Positions 7,603 through 16,438 of a stretch of DNA of 28,056 nucleotides are shown in pieces (position 1 is the stretch's first letter; each line of letters begins with the position of its first letter). The DNA is from HB2-32-21 sp040235495. GTDB taxonomy: Bacteria; Pseudomonadota; Gammaproteobacteria; Pseudomonadales; Porticoccaceae. The position numbers and the translations under genes are program-made. Below the pieces are notes generated by a model. It saw only the letters and a program-made list of their open reading frames with translations, did not search any database and was not told where the DNA came from. The stretch lies in assembly GCA_040235495.1 (NCBI GenBank), contig JBECKV010000194.1, positions 1 to 28,056 of the forward strand. The letters run 5' to 3'.

Positions 7603-7690
7603 CTAAACCTCAATTACTGGACTAAACCTCAATTACTGGACTAAACCACAATTACTGGACTAAACCACAATTATCGGACTAAACCACAGC
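7603..7690. repeat. 19-bp tandem repeat, about 4.6 copies, in a 323-bp gene-free gap
   Basis: Units CTAAACCTCAATTACTGGA begin at 7603 and 7622 (identical), 7641 (TC to AC variant), 7660 (a further change, TACT to TATC) and a partial unit at 7679. Divergence increases toward the dienelactone hydrolase start, so the left copies look youngest. The array sits in the divergent gap 7415-7737, between kinase and hydrolase, 48 bp before the hydrolase ATG. In the rest of the gap I see only a spaced 8-bp inverted repeat, GCGGATTA (7465-7472) with TAATCCGC (7560-7567), and no certain promoter. Confidence 0.95.
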
Positions 7691-7737
7691 GACTCCCGAG
7701 CCCGCGACACGGGGTTTGCCAGCAGACAGGAAATGAG

Positions 7738-8457
7738 ATGAGCATCCAGCATCGCTCAGTGGAGTACCACGACGGGGACACACTGCTTGAAGGCTATCTG
7801 GCCTACGATGATCAATACCGGGAACCCCGACCCGGAATTATCATAGCCCCGACCTGGCGCGGTCGTTCAACCCTGGAATGCCGCCGTGCCGAGCAACTGG
7901 CCGGACTCGGATACATCGGGTTTGCGCTCGATATGTACGGCAAGGGCCAGCTCGGCAACTCCCCCAGGGAAAACTCCCGCATGATGCAACCCCTGATGGA
8001 CAACCGCGCCACACTGCAACAGCGCATGACCAGGGCCCTTGACGTGGCGCGGACTCAAACGGAAGTGGATGCCGGCAAAATGGCTGTCATGGGCTACTGC
8101 TTCGGCGGTCTGTGCGCGCTCGATTTGGCTCGCACGGGCGCGGATCTGCGCGGCGCGATCAGTTTTCATGGCTTGTTCGATGCCCCCGACAATATCGCCA
8201 CCCCAGACTTCAAGGCCAGCATTCTATGCCTGGATGGCCATGACGACCCCATGACCTCCAACGACAAAGTCGTGGCTTTACAGCGGGAACTGACTGACGC
8301 CGGCGCCGACTGGCAACTGCACACCTATGGCAATACCCTGCACGGGTTTACCAACCCGGAGGCCGATATGCCGGAGATGGGCATCAAGTATAATGCCGTC
8401 GCCGACCGGCGTTCCTGGCGGGCGCTTGAGAGCTTTCTGGCAGAGGTGTTCGCCTGA
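7738..8457 (+). CDS. Dienelactone hydrolase family alpha/beta hydrolase
   Basis: A 239-residue cytosolic hydrolase. The nucleophile elbow GYCFGG gives Cys121; Asp169 or Asp170 in DGHDDPM and His202 in LHGFTNP complete a Cys-Asp-His triad, the hallmark of dienelactone hydrolases rather than serine esterases. Length matches the family (about 235-240). AGGAAATGAG immediately before ATG 7738 serves as ribosome site. Family members open lactones or hydrolyse activated esters; the substrate here is unknown. The neighbouring carrier (8609) and kinase-ACAD pair hint that it could process a lactone or ester into the hydroxy acid used downstream, which is inference. Confidence 0.9.
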   Translation: MSIQHRSVEYHDGDTLLEGYLAYDDQYREPRPGIIIAPTWRGRSTLECRRAEQLAGLGYIGFALDMYGKGQLGNSPRENSRMMQPLMDNRATLQQRMTRALDVARTQTEVDAGKMAVMGYCFGGLCALDLARTGADLRGAISFHGLFDAPDNIATPDFKASILCLDGHDDPMTSNDKVVALQRELTDAGADWQLHTYGNTLHGFTNPEADMPEMGIKYNAVADRRSWRALESFLAEVFA

Positions 8458-8608
8458 TCATCCACCGGGATGGCAAGCGAGGCAGTGACCGGTGATTTCA
8501 GGGCCAGACCTCCCCGCTCAAGGCAAACAACCCACATTGAAAAGAACCGACATTGAATAAATCAGTCGGCCAGGCCTTGGCCACGACTACCTACTAGCTG
8601 AACCGACC

Positions 8609-9883
8609 ATGTACTACGGCTGGATATTGCTCGCGACCATCGGCTTTATTTATATGGCCTGTGTCGGCGCGGTGTTTTACGGACTCAGTGTCATCATGCC
8701 GGAAATGATTGACGATCTGGGGTGGACCCGCGCCCAGGCCACCACCGGCTTTGCCATTCTGTCCATGGTCATCGGCCTCGCCGGCCCGGTGGTCACCACC
8801 CTGATGAAAAAAATCAGCCCCCGGTTGACTATCATCTGCGGCGGCTTCGTCTCCGCCGCGGGCGCCAGCCTGGTCTATTTCAATCACTCCCTGCCCACCT
8901 ATTATTTCGCCACGGTGGTGCTCGGTTGCGGCATGACCATGCAGGCGGTGCTGCCCGGTACGCAACTGGTCACCCAGTGGTTCCACCGCCGCCGTTCCAT
9001 GGCCCTCGGCATCTTCATGGCGGCCGGCGGCATGGGGGGCGTCGTCGGCGCGCCAACCTTCACCGGCGTGATTCACCTGTTCAATGACTGGCGTCCGGCC
9101 TGGCTCCTGGTCGGCCTGATATCCTTGCTGGCTTCGGTACTCAGCCTGCTGATCGTGCGCGATAAACCGGAGGACGTGGGCCAGTATATGGATGGACACG
9201 ACCCCGGGAAGCAAGACGCCGAAATCGCGGCTGAATCAGGGAGTCGCAAAAAAAGAGGCGTATACAAGACGGACCGGAGCTGGATGGTCAAGGAGGCCGT
9301 CCTCAACCCCACCTACTGGATCATTCTCGCCTCCGGCTCCCTGGCGGTCACCGGCCACATGATCGTCAGCAGCCAGCTGGTACTGCACGCCAAGGACATG
9401 GGCATGAGCGCCCTGGTCGCCGCCACCGCCCTCGGCATACAGGGCGCGTTTACCACCAGCGGACGCTTCCTCTCCGGTTTGCTGGGGGATTACACGATCG
9501 AGCCCCGCACCCTGTTTTTCTCGGGGATGGCCTCGGAGTTTATCGGCATGGCGATCCTGACCAGCGCCGCTAATCCCATTCTGCTCTACATCTCGGTGGT
9601 GTTTTTCGGTCTTGGCTTCGGTTTGGGACTGGTGGGTTCCACGGCCATGCTCGCCAATTACTACGGGCCCGAAAACACCGCCACCCTGCTTTCCTATCGC
9701 ATTCTACTCAGCACTGTCCTGGGCGCCATCGGCGTCGTAGTCGCCGGTTACTGTGGCGATATCTTTGGCGGCTATCGGGAAGCCTTCAGCGGCTTTTCCG
9801 CCTTGCTGCTGCTGGCAACCTTGCTGGTACTGTTAATCAAAATCCCCAAAGCCGGAGTGACGGAAGCGCCCCAGCGATCATGA
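8609..9883 (+). CDS. MFS transporter, monocarboxylate/oxalate-formate antiporter-like
   Basis: A 424-residue inner-membrane carrier with about 12 hydrophobic segments split by a charged central loop (about residues 189-232, rich in Lys, Asp and Glu). It opens MYYGWILLATIGFIYM, and the YYGW start is typical of the monocarboxylate and oxalate/formate carrier branch. A second-half loop reads SGRFLSGLLGDY, the conserved GxxxGxxxD-type MFS loop between TM segments. There is no obvious ribosome site before ATG 8609. It follows the hydrolase on the same strand after 151 bp, so cotranscription is possible. A role importing an organic acid for the surrounding acyl-CoA enzymes is likely but the substrate is not visible. 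Confidence 0.9.
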   Translation: MYYGWILLATIGFIYMACVGAVFYGLSVIMPEMIDDLGWTRAQATTGFAILSMVIGLAGPVVTTLMKKISPRLTIICGGFVSAAGASLVYFNHSLPTYYFATVVLGCGMTMQAVLPGTQLVTQWFHRRRSMALGIFMAAGGMGGVVGAPTFTGVIHLFNDWRPAWLLVGLISLLASVLSLLIVRDKPEDVGQYMDGHDPGKQDAEIAAESGSRKKRGVYKTDRSWMVKEAVLNPTYWIILASGSLAVTGHMIVSSQLVLHAKDMGMSALVAATALGIQGAFTTSGRFLSGLLGDYTIEPRTLFFSGMASEFIGMAILTSAANPILLYISVVFFGLGFGLGLVGSTAMLANYYGPENTATLLSYRILLSTVLGAIGVVVAGYCGDIFGGYREAFSGFSALLLLATLLVLLIKIPKAGVTEAPQRS

Positions 9884-9935
9884 CAACACTATCCGTCATC
9901 CGTCGAAGGCCAGACCGGCACGCGCTCGGCGAAGC

Positions 9936-10856
9936 TTAATTTTCGCGGCCCAGTAGCTGCTCCAGGCTGGCGAGGAAGCCATCGGCATCCCTTGATCGAT
10001 CGCTAACCAGACCCGTCCATTGACGATGTTCGATCGCACCCAAAATGGGAATGCGCTTGAAAGCAGAATCGGCGATCTTCTTTTCATCAAGCTGCTTAAA
10101 ATCCAGATGGGCCATGACCAGTGCACTTTCGACGCTATTCACCAAGGGCACGCGCAAAACAATAGCGCCGATCGAATCGAGTCCGACACCAGCGAGTGCC
10201 TGCTCGAGCGTGACCAAGGGAAGCAAAAACAGCCGATCGGCGGCGTCCACACCATGGGGTGATTCATACAGCCGCGCCAACACCTGGCCGCGCGCATCGA
10301 CAAACTCAAATTCATAACGGTAGTAGGGCCAGGAAAGCGGTTTGAAGCTGGCGCGCAGGATCAGACTGCTGGCCGACGTAACCGCATCGTACTCGACAAT
10401 GCCGACCACCTCCGCCGACTCAAGCACACGTCCCCGCGCCTCGACCAGATGCCGGGCCTCTTTCCTGTCGTCCTCAATTGCGGCGGCGACCCTGGCCTCG
10501 CAAACCGCTTTGCCGACCCCCGAGCCGTCGAAAAACAGCGAACGCCTTTCCCTGACCTGCCGACACAATTCCGGCGCACGCTCCCTGACCGCCAGTTCGA
10601 GAAAACAATAGGCCTGCTGATAATAGGTGTGCAGACCCGGACCATTAAACAACAACCCGGTAACATAGCTGTCTTTATCGATGACCGTGCAGGCTTCGCT
10701 ACCCGCGTCCAGTAGATGCTGGCGCAAGGGATAAGCCGAGCGATGATTTTTCTCGCGCCGAAAGGCGTCAGGCTCGCCCAGAGCCGTGTCAGCCAGCAAA
10801 ACCCCGCTTATCGACCAGAGCAAGGCCAACGCCCCGGGGCCAAATGTGCCGCCCAT
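9936..10856 (-). CDS. Exported hypothetical protein, 306 residues
   Basis: I do not recognise this family. The N-terminus (about 1-27) is hydrophobic with small residues before EPDA, like a Sec signal peptide, but begins with glycines and lacks an early Lys/Arg. The N-terminal third has four cysteines (56, 84, 98, 119) spaced as in a helical disulphide domain, including HTYYQQAYCFLEL and RSLFFDGSG. The remainder (about 140-300) looks beta-rich, with YYRYEFEFVDARGQVLARLYES, shown here only in part, and ends in a helix. ATG 10856 lies 3 bases after the TGA of the gene upstream, so the two are in one operon and probably act together in the envelope. It converges on the MFS gene with a 52-bp gap. 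Confidence 0.8.
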   Translation of the reverse strand: MGGTFGPGALALLWSISGVLLADTALGEPDAFRREKNHRSAYPLRQHLLDAGSEACTVIDKDSYVTGLLFNGPGLHTYYQQAYCFLELAVRERAPELCRQVRERRSLFFDGSGVGKAVCEARVAAAIEDDRKEARHLVEARGRVLESAEVVGIVEYDAVTSASSLILRASFKPLSWPYYRYEFEFVDARGQVLARLYESPHGVDAADRLFLLPLVTLEQALAGVGLDSIGAIVLRVPLVNSVESALVMAHLDFKQLDEKKIADSAFKRIPILGAIEHRQWTGLVSDRSRDADGFLASLEQLLGREN

Positions 10857-10859
10857 TAG

Positions 10860-11405
10860 TCAAGGATCCTTTGGTACTACGCAAGCAGCCGGGTCCACTT
10901 CGATACCGAGACTATAATGGGTGTATGGCCTGCCACCCACGTGGGGCAGCGGCACCCACCAGAGATACCAGTCGCTAAAGTATTCACTGGCCTCGGCGGG
11001 CATGGGCGGAAAAGCGCAATCGTCAAAGGTCACCGCCACCTGCCTGACTTTTCTGATCCAGCTCGAGGTCCACATTGAAAGTTTCTCGTAGCATGCCCGC
11101 CAGGCCTTACGGCCCTCGCCGTTGACAGCGGCGGCGCGCTCGAAATCGTGACAATCACCCATGTCGGGATGCAGCAGATGAAGGTAGTTATCGCGCTGAT
11201 CATTGATCCCCTCGGCGAGTAGTTCACCACTGGCATCGAGGAAGCGCACGTGGGCGCCGGGCATCACAGGTCCTTGTATCCCCGAGCGGTCAGGGGGTAA
11301 CAGGCGAAAGCCGCCGTGGAAACTGGCATGGGTCGAGGCATGCCACCATCCGTAACCCAGAATGGCGGTACAAAATAGCAGGGAAAATAGCAAGACCTTA
11401 CGCAT
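10860..11405 (-). CDS. Membrane-anchored or exported hypothetical protein, 181 residues
   Basis: Residues 1-22 (MRKVLLFSLLFCTAILGYGW) form a signal peptide or N-terminal anchor. Cys12 in this segment is not in a lipobox. The mature part has four cysteines (85, 105, 130, 175), a VRFLDASGELLAEG beta hairpin (about 53-66) like a small immunoglobulin- or transthyretin-like domain, and an aromatic stretch YFSDWYLWWVP (142-152). The family is not recognised. The TGA (10860-10862) is 3 bases from the next start, so it is translationally linked to the 306-residue exported protein. AGGA abuts the ATG too closely to be a normal ribosome site. Both proteins have even numbers of mature cysteines, consistent with disulphides in the periplasm. 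Confidence 0.8.
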   Translation of the reverse strand: MRKVLLFSLLFCTAILGYGWWHASTHASFHGGFRLLPPDRSGIQGPVMPGAHVRFLDASGELLAEGINDQRDNYLHLLHPDMGDCHDFERAAAVNGEGRKAWRACYEKLSMWTSSWIRKVRQVAVTFDDCAFPPMPAEASEYFSDWYLWWVPLPHVGGRPYTHYSLGIEVDPAACVVPKDP

Positions 11406-11508
11406 TCCTGAGGTTTATCCGGGCGCCTTCCGTCCTTGGCTTTGGGGTTTGGGCCTGCACCAGCCCCAGGCAAATACCCGCTTGTGTGGGCTATCGACCC
11501 TATCCGCG

Positions 11509-11955
11509 CTATAGGCCGTATACGCCGGTCTCCTTGTAACCCGTCTTGATGGCGACAGTAGCCGGATGTATATCCGGATACGCCGCCAGCGCGATCATCA
11601 CTCCGTGGGCATCCCTCGGATGGAATATCACCTCATGCATTTTGCCCACCCTGATCTCACCAATCTGGCGCATACCCTGGGCTTTCACGTGCTTCACACC
11701 CGCTTCCATATCGCTGACGCGATAAACCAGCGCCCACAGACCTTCCCCTTTTGCGGCAATCGTGCGACCCAGTTCGGTATCAGGGTTCGTGGCTTGCACC
11801 AGTTCCAGCCCGGATGGGCCATAACAAGCCCTGATTCCCAGTTCCGGACTTGGCGGCAGTTCGTGAAAGGTGGTATTGAACAGCTTTGAAAAACGCTCCA
11901 TAGCCTCGTCCAGATCATTGACGGCGATGGCGACACGGTCAATTTTTTCAAACAT
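11509..11955 (-). CDS. VOC (glyoxalase/methylmalonyl-CoA epimerase-like) protein with altered metal site
   Basis: A 148-residue protein. ATG 11955 is chosen because AAGGTG lies 6 bases upstream; the GTG inside that site (11964) is less likely. Two beta-alpha-beta-beta-beta modules are visible, starting IDRVAIAVNDLDEAMERF and GLWALVYRVSDMEAGVKHV. Compared with methylmalonyl-CoA epimerase, the first ligand His is Arg7 (IDR for IDH), the GLHH pair is GLWA (72-75), and the Glu of the final LIEL strand is Ala123 in MIALAAYP. A Gln (54) may remain. It is probably not a metal-dependent epimerase; it may bind a ligand or use another chemistry. It follows the second kinase on the same strand (40-bp gap) and is probably in its operon. 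Confidence 0.85.
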   Translation of the reverse strand: MFEKIDRVAIAVNDLDEAMERFSKLFNTTFHELPPSPELGIRACYGPSGLELVQATNPDTELGRTIAAKGEGLWALVYRVSDMEAGVKHVKAQGMRQIGEIRVGKMHEVIFHPRDAHGVMIALAAYPDIHPATVAIKTGYKETGVYGL

Positions 11956-11995
11956 CGGGATCACCTTTTTGTTTTCGGATTATTTTATCTTCCCT

Positions 11996-13051
<1,056 letters not shown>

Positions 13052-13190
13052 CACTACTCCTAAACGTTTTTATTTCGCCTAGGATACCCTTGAACCCGGT
13101 TGCCGCAAAATGTCAGACTGGCTTGCGGTATTTGCCAGCTCCAATACGCTTACGGAGTCCTTCGTTGACCCGATTTATGAGTCGAAACCC

Positions 13191-14201
13191 ATGAGCCGAG
13201 AAAAAGCCCTGGCCCGACGCGTGGCCGTTACCCTGCCCGCCGGGCCCGCCGTCGAGGACACCATCGAAAGGGTCCGCTGGGCCGAAGCCAATGGCTATGA
13301 CGATGCCTGGTTCGCCGATGCCGGCGCGCCGGACGCCCTGACCCTGAGTGCCGGCCTCGCGGCCCACACCCAAACCCTGCGTATCGGCGTGGCGGTGACG
13401 CCGGTCTTCACCCGTACGCCAGCGGTGCTGGCCGCCACCGCCAACACCCTGGGCCAGTTATTGCCGGGGCGCTTTGTCATGGGGCTTGGCTCTTCCAGTC
13501 AGACCATGATGGAAAACTGGCATGGCCAGACCTTTGACAAACCCCTGACCCGGGTAAGGAACACCGCTGCGTTAGTGCGCTCCATGCTCAGGGGTGAAAA
13601 GACAAAATTTGACCTGGACGGCCTGCGCAGTCAAGGCTACAGCCAGGAGGCCATGGAAAATCCGCCGCCGATTTATATTGCCGCTCTGCGCTCGAAAATG
13701 ATTGAAATGGCTGCCGAAGTGGGCGACGGCGTGATCCTCAACCTTTGGCCACGGCGAGCGCTCCCGAAGATGATGGACCACATCAAAACCGGTGCCGAAC
13801 GAGGGGGCAAGGACTGGCGCACCCTGGAAGTGGTGAATCGGGCCATGGTGCTGGTCACCGACGACAAGTCCGCCGCGCGGGATCTGTTCCGGGCCGCCTT
13901 TGCCCCCTACTATGCCACTCCCGTCTACAATGCTTTTCTCGCCTGGGCCGGCTTTGGCGACGCCGCGCAAACCATCAGCGAAGGCTGGGCGGCCCGCGAT
14001 CGGGCCAAAACCGGGGGCGCGCTCACCGACGCCATGATCGACGAAATCGCGGTGATCGGCAGCGCCGATGAATGCCGGGCGCGCCTGCTGGCAGACATGG
14101 CCACCGGGATCGATACCCAGATTATTGCGCCACTTGCGGGCGCCAGTAGCGCGGATGTTCAACGGACCTTTGAGGCTTTTACCCGGGATCGATTCAAATG
14201 A
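13191..14201 (+). CDS. Luciferase-like (LLM) flavin-dependent oxidoreductase 1
   Basis: A 336-residue TIM-barrel oxidoreductase if started at ATG 13191, just before the first strand RRVAVTLPAG. An in-frame ATG at 13110 would add 27 residues with no family resemblance; neither start has a good ribosome site. The LLM features are EANGYDDAWFAD (end of strand 2), TLRIGVAVTPVFTRTP (strand 3) and LLPGRFVMGLGSSS (strand 4), where reduced flavin binds. Such enzymes use reduced FMN from a separate reductase, or F420 in some phyla, to monooxygenate or oxidise small molecules. It is followed after 56 bp by a second LLM gene on the same strand and is divergent from the kinase gene. Confidence 0.88.
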   Translation: MSREKALARRVAVTLPAGPAVEDTIERVRWAEANGYDDAWFADAGAPDALTLSAGLAAHTQTLRIGVAVTPVFTRTPAVLAATANTLGQLLPGRFVMGLGSSSQTMMENWHGQTFDKPLTRVRNTAALVRSMLRGEKTKFDLDGLRSQGYSQEAMENPPPIYIAALRSKMIEMAAEVGDGVILNLWPRRALPKMMDHIKTGAERGGKDWRTLEVVNRAMVLVTDDKSAARDLFRAAFAPYYATPVYNAFLAWAGFGDAAQTISEGWAARDRAKTGGALTDAMIDEIAVIGSADECRARLLADMATGIDTQIIAPLAGASSADVQRTFEAFTRDRFK

Positions 14202-14257
14202 TAACGCTGAGCGGTGTGGCCAACCCGGCGGTGCTGAGACAACGGAGAATATAAACC

Positions 14258-15184
14258 ATGGCAATCGGTATCGGTTTGGGCATGGCCCGCTTCCCTTTCG
14301 AACAAGTCGACAATTTCTGGCGTTGGGTACGGATTTGCGAGGACGGCGGCGTCGACTCCCTCTGGCAGACCGATCGCCTGGTTTCGGAAGAGCCCTTCCT
14401 GGAGTGCATCAGCACCCTGGGCGCCATTGCCGGGGCCACCAAACGCATCAAGTTCGGCATGAACGTCGCTTCGGTCGCCCTGCGCGACCCGCTGGTGCTG
14501 GCCAAACAGTGCGCCACCATTGATTTTCTCAGCCAGGGACGCCTGCTGCCGGCCTTTGGCATCGGTACCGTACGGGCACCGGAATGGCAGGCCACGGGCC
14601 GGGATACCCGAGGCCGCGGCAAACGCACCGACGAAGCCCTGGATATCATCGATCGTCTGTGGCGCGGAGAAAAAGTCAGTACGGACGGTGAGTATTACCG
14701 GTACCGGGACGCAGTCATCTCCCCCATTCCCCCGCAACAGCCCCTGCCCCTGTGGATCGGCGGCAGCAGCGAGGCAGCGATCAAACGCACCGCCCGAATC
14801 GGCACCGGCTGGCAGGCGGGCCTGGAGTCACCCAAAAAGGCTGGCACCGCCAAACGGGCCATTGTCGAAGCCCTCGGGGAAACCGGTCGCAGCATTGACG
14901 ACGATCACTACGGCACGGGTTTTTTCTATTACTTCGGCTCCCGCGACGATGCCGTCTGCCAGAGGGAGATGGCCCGCTTTCGCAAGCTCGCGCCCGACTC
15001 GCGTCTCGAGCACCTGCTGGCCGTCGGCGCTGACGAGTTGCTGGACCAGATCAAGCAATACCTCGACGAAGGGATTCCCAAGTTTATTCTCCGGCCCCTG
15101 GGCAATTCCGATGAGGAAGTACTGGAACAAACGCTTCGGTTAATTGACGAAGTTCTGCCCAAAGCCGAAAAGCTGGATGGCTGA
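14258..15184 (+). CDS. Luciferase-like (LLM) flavin-dependent oxidoreductase 2
   Basis: A 308-residue LLM protein beginning MAIGIGLGMARFPFEQVDNF. GGAG lies 10-11 bases before ATG 14258. Typical landmarks are GVDSLWQTDRL, RIKFGMNVASVALRDP, FLSQGRLLPAFGIG and the later PLPLWIGGSSEAAIKRTAR, which forms the flavin phosphate pocket. It lacks the long insertions of bacterial luciferase and is shorter than its two neighbours. It is probably cotranscribed with LLM 1, and it is not a close duplicate of it: the N-terminal strands differ clearly. It may accept reduced flavin made elsewhere, as no flavin reductase gene is visible here. Substrate unknown. Confidence 0.9.
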   Translation: MAIGIGLGMARFPFEQVDNFWRWVRICEDGGVDSLWQTDRLVSEEPFLECISTLGAIAGATKRIKFGMNVASVALRDPLVLAKQCATIDFLSQGRLLPAFGIGTVRAPEWQATGRDTRGRGKRTDEALDIIDRLWRGEKVSTDGEYYRYRDAVISPIPPQQPLPLWIGGSSEAAIKRTARIGTGWQAGLESPKKAGTAKRAIVEALGETGRSIDDDHYGTGFFYYFGSRDDAVCQREMARFRKLAPDSRLEHLLAVGADELLDQIKQYLDEGIPKFILRPLGNSDEEVLEQTLRLIDEVLPKAEKLDG

Positions 15185-15249
15185 AACGGCAACTTCCCCG
15201 CCACTCCAGCGACGCGCACGACGCGATGCTCACGACTCAATGCGCACGA

Positions 15250-16317
15250 CTAGGGAAAACGCGGCGCCACCTCGTCGTTAAAGGCCCGGATCGATTCTCG
15301 CCAGTGATCCATATGATCGAGGTGATCATAGGCCGTGGTAAGCAGGCAGCCAAAACCGCCCGACTCACCCCAGACCGTGGCCAGCTTGTCGGCAACGGTG
15401 TCAACGCTGCCCACCAGCCAGTTGTGGTCGGCCAGGTACTCCAGGGTCACATCAGCGTCGGCGATATCCGGCCGGTGCTTCATAATGCCCAGCAAACCGA
15501 ATTTGGTGAACAGCGGTAACAGGTAATCGCGCCAGACGATACCTACCGGCCCTTCAAGGGCCCGTTTTTTCGCTTCTTTGTCGGAGTCGGCGATGACGAT
15601 GTCCCGTCCCAGCCGCCACGTGCCGCGATCGGCCTCGCGCCCCGCTGCGTTCATGGCCTGTTCGTAGGTATCCCAGTTCTCCTTCAGATACTGATTCCCC
15701 AGACCCAGATTGACCGGAATATAACCTCGCTCCCCAGCCATGGTCATGGCCGGGGATTTGGGACTGAGGGCGGTCACACCCAGGGGTGGATGGGGTTGCT
15801 GATAGGGGCGCAGGTGAAACCGGGTGGGGTCCTCGTCCTCGGGGAGTTGCACGGTCCAGTATTTGCCTTCGTGCCTGAAGGGTGCGTCGCTGGTCCAGAG
15901 TTTCATCATGATATCGACTGACTCGAACATCATGTCGCGATTTTCGCCAGCCATGGCGTCGACATCGAATAACTGCCAGTCACCGGGAAAGCCACCGGCA
16001 CCAACACCGACGATCAAACGTCCCTCGGCCATATGATCGAGATAGGCAATGCGCTGAGCCAGCTCCGCGGGATGGTGATAGGGCAGCAAAAAAGCCCCCG
16101 TGGCCAGTTTGATCTGACTGGTTTTATCAATCGCCTGGGCGATCAGCAAATCCGGCGAAGGGCAGGGTTCCCAGGGCGTGGTGTAGTGCTCGCCAATCCA
16201 GACTTCGTCATAGCCCACCTGGTCGAGGAAACAGACATAGTCGAGATTGTGCCGATGACCGTCGAGAATACTGCGATGAGGTGGATTGCTGGGCATCATA
16301 AAAGCGCCGGTTTTCAT
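15250..16317 (-). CDS. Luciferase-like (LLM) flavin-dependent monooxygenase 3, limonene-monooxygenase-like branch
   Basis: A 355-residue LLM protein with a strong ribosome site (AGGGGAAAGG, 2-3 bases from its end to ATG 16317). It starts MKTGAFMMPSNPPHRSILDG and has EVWIGEHYTTPWEPCPSPDL, the E-H-[YHT] signature of the larger monooxygenase branch that includes limonene 1,2-monooxygenase, then IKLATGAFLLPYHHP and GRLIVGVGAGGFPGDWQLF. It converges on LLM 2 with a 65-bp gap that contains small direct repeats (GCGCACGAC, 15213 and 15241 regions) and no terminator. Its 121-bp upstream gap holds the terminator of the ACAD gene. Oxidation of a terpenoid, cyclic ketone or hydrocarbon is plausible; the actual substrate is not visible. 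Confidence 0.9.
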   Translation of the reverse strand: MKTGAFMMPSNPPHRSILDGHRHNLDYVCFLDQVGYDEVWIGEHYTTPWEPCPSPDLLIAQAIDKTSQIKLATGAFLLPYHHPAELAQRIAYLDHMAEGRLIVGVGAGGFPGDWQLFDVDAMAGENRDMMFESVDIMMKLWTSDAPFRHEGKYWTVQLPEDEDPTRFHLRPYQQPHPPLGVTALSPKSPAMTMAGERGYIPVNLGLGNQYLKENWDTYEQAMNAAGREADRGTWRLGRDIVIADSDKEAKKRALEGPVGIVWRDYLLPLFTKFGLLGIMKHRPDIADADVTLEYLADHNWLVGSVDTVADKLATVWGESGGFGCLLTTAYDHLDHMDHWRESIRAFNDEVAPRFP

Positions 16318-16382
16318 TACCTTTCCCCTGTAGTGATTATTTTGCCGTTCCAGTCTAGGGGTTTTTTCATTATTTGAGAATT

Positions 16383-16408
16383 AAAAAACCCGGGCTCGGG
16401 CCCGGGTT
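16383..16408 (-). terminator. Rho-independent terminator of the ACAD11-like gene
   Basis: On the minus strand AACCCGGGC and GCCCGGGTT... pair as a GC-rich stem (16387-16408: AACCCGGG with CCCGGGTT, plus one further C-G pair closing a 4-base loop), followed by a run of T (16388-16383). It lies 31-56 bases after the ACAD stop and just upstream of LLM 3, so it separates two same-strand genes. Confidence 0.85.
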
Positions 16409-16438
16409 ATAAGCACGCTCGCCTTCGCCTGGCGCGGA

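Noticed and set aside
7603..7690. CRISPR array
   Set aside because: Units are directly adjacent with no spacers, only 19 bp long, and no cas gene is present.
13110..13190. 27-residue N-terminal extension of LLM 1
   Set aside because: It precedes the first barrel strand, has no family-like sequence and no good ribosome site; kept only as an alternative start.
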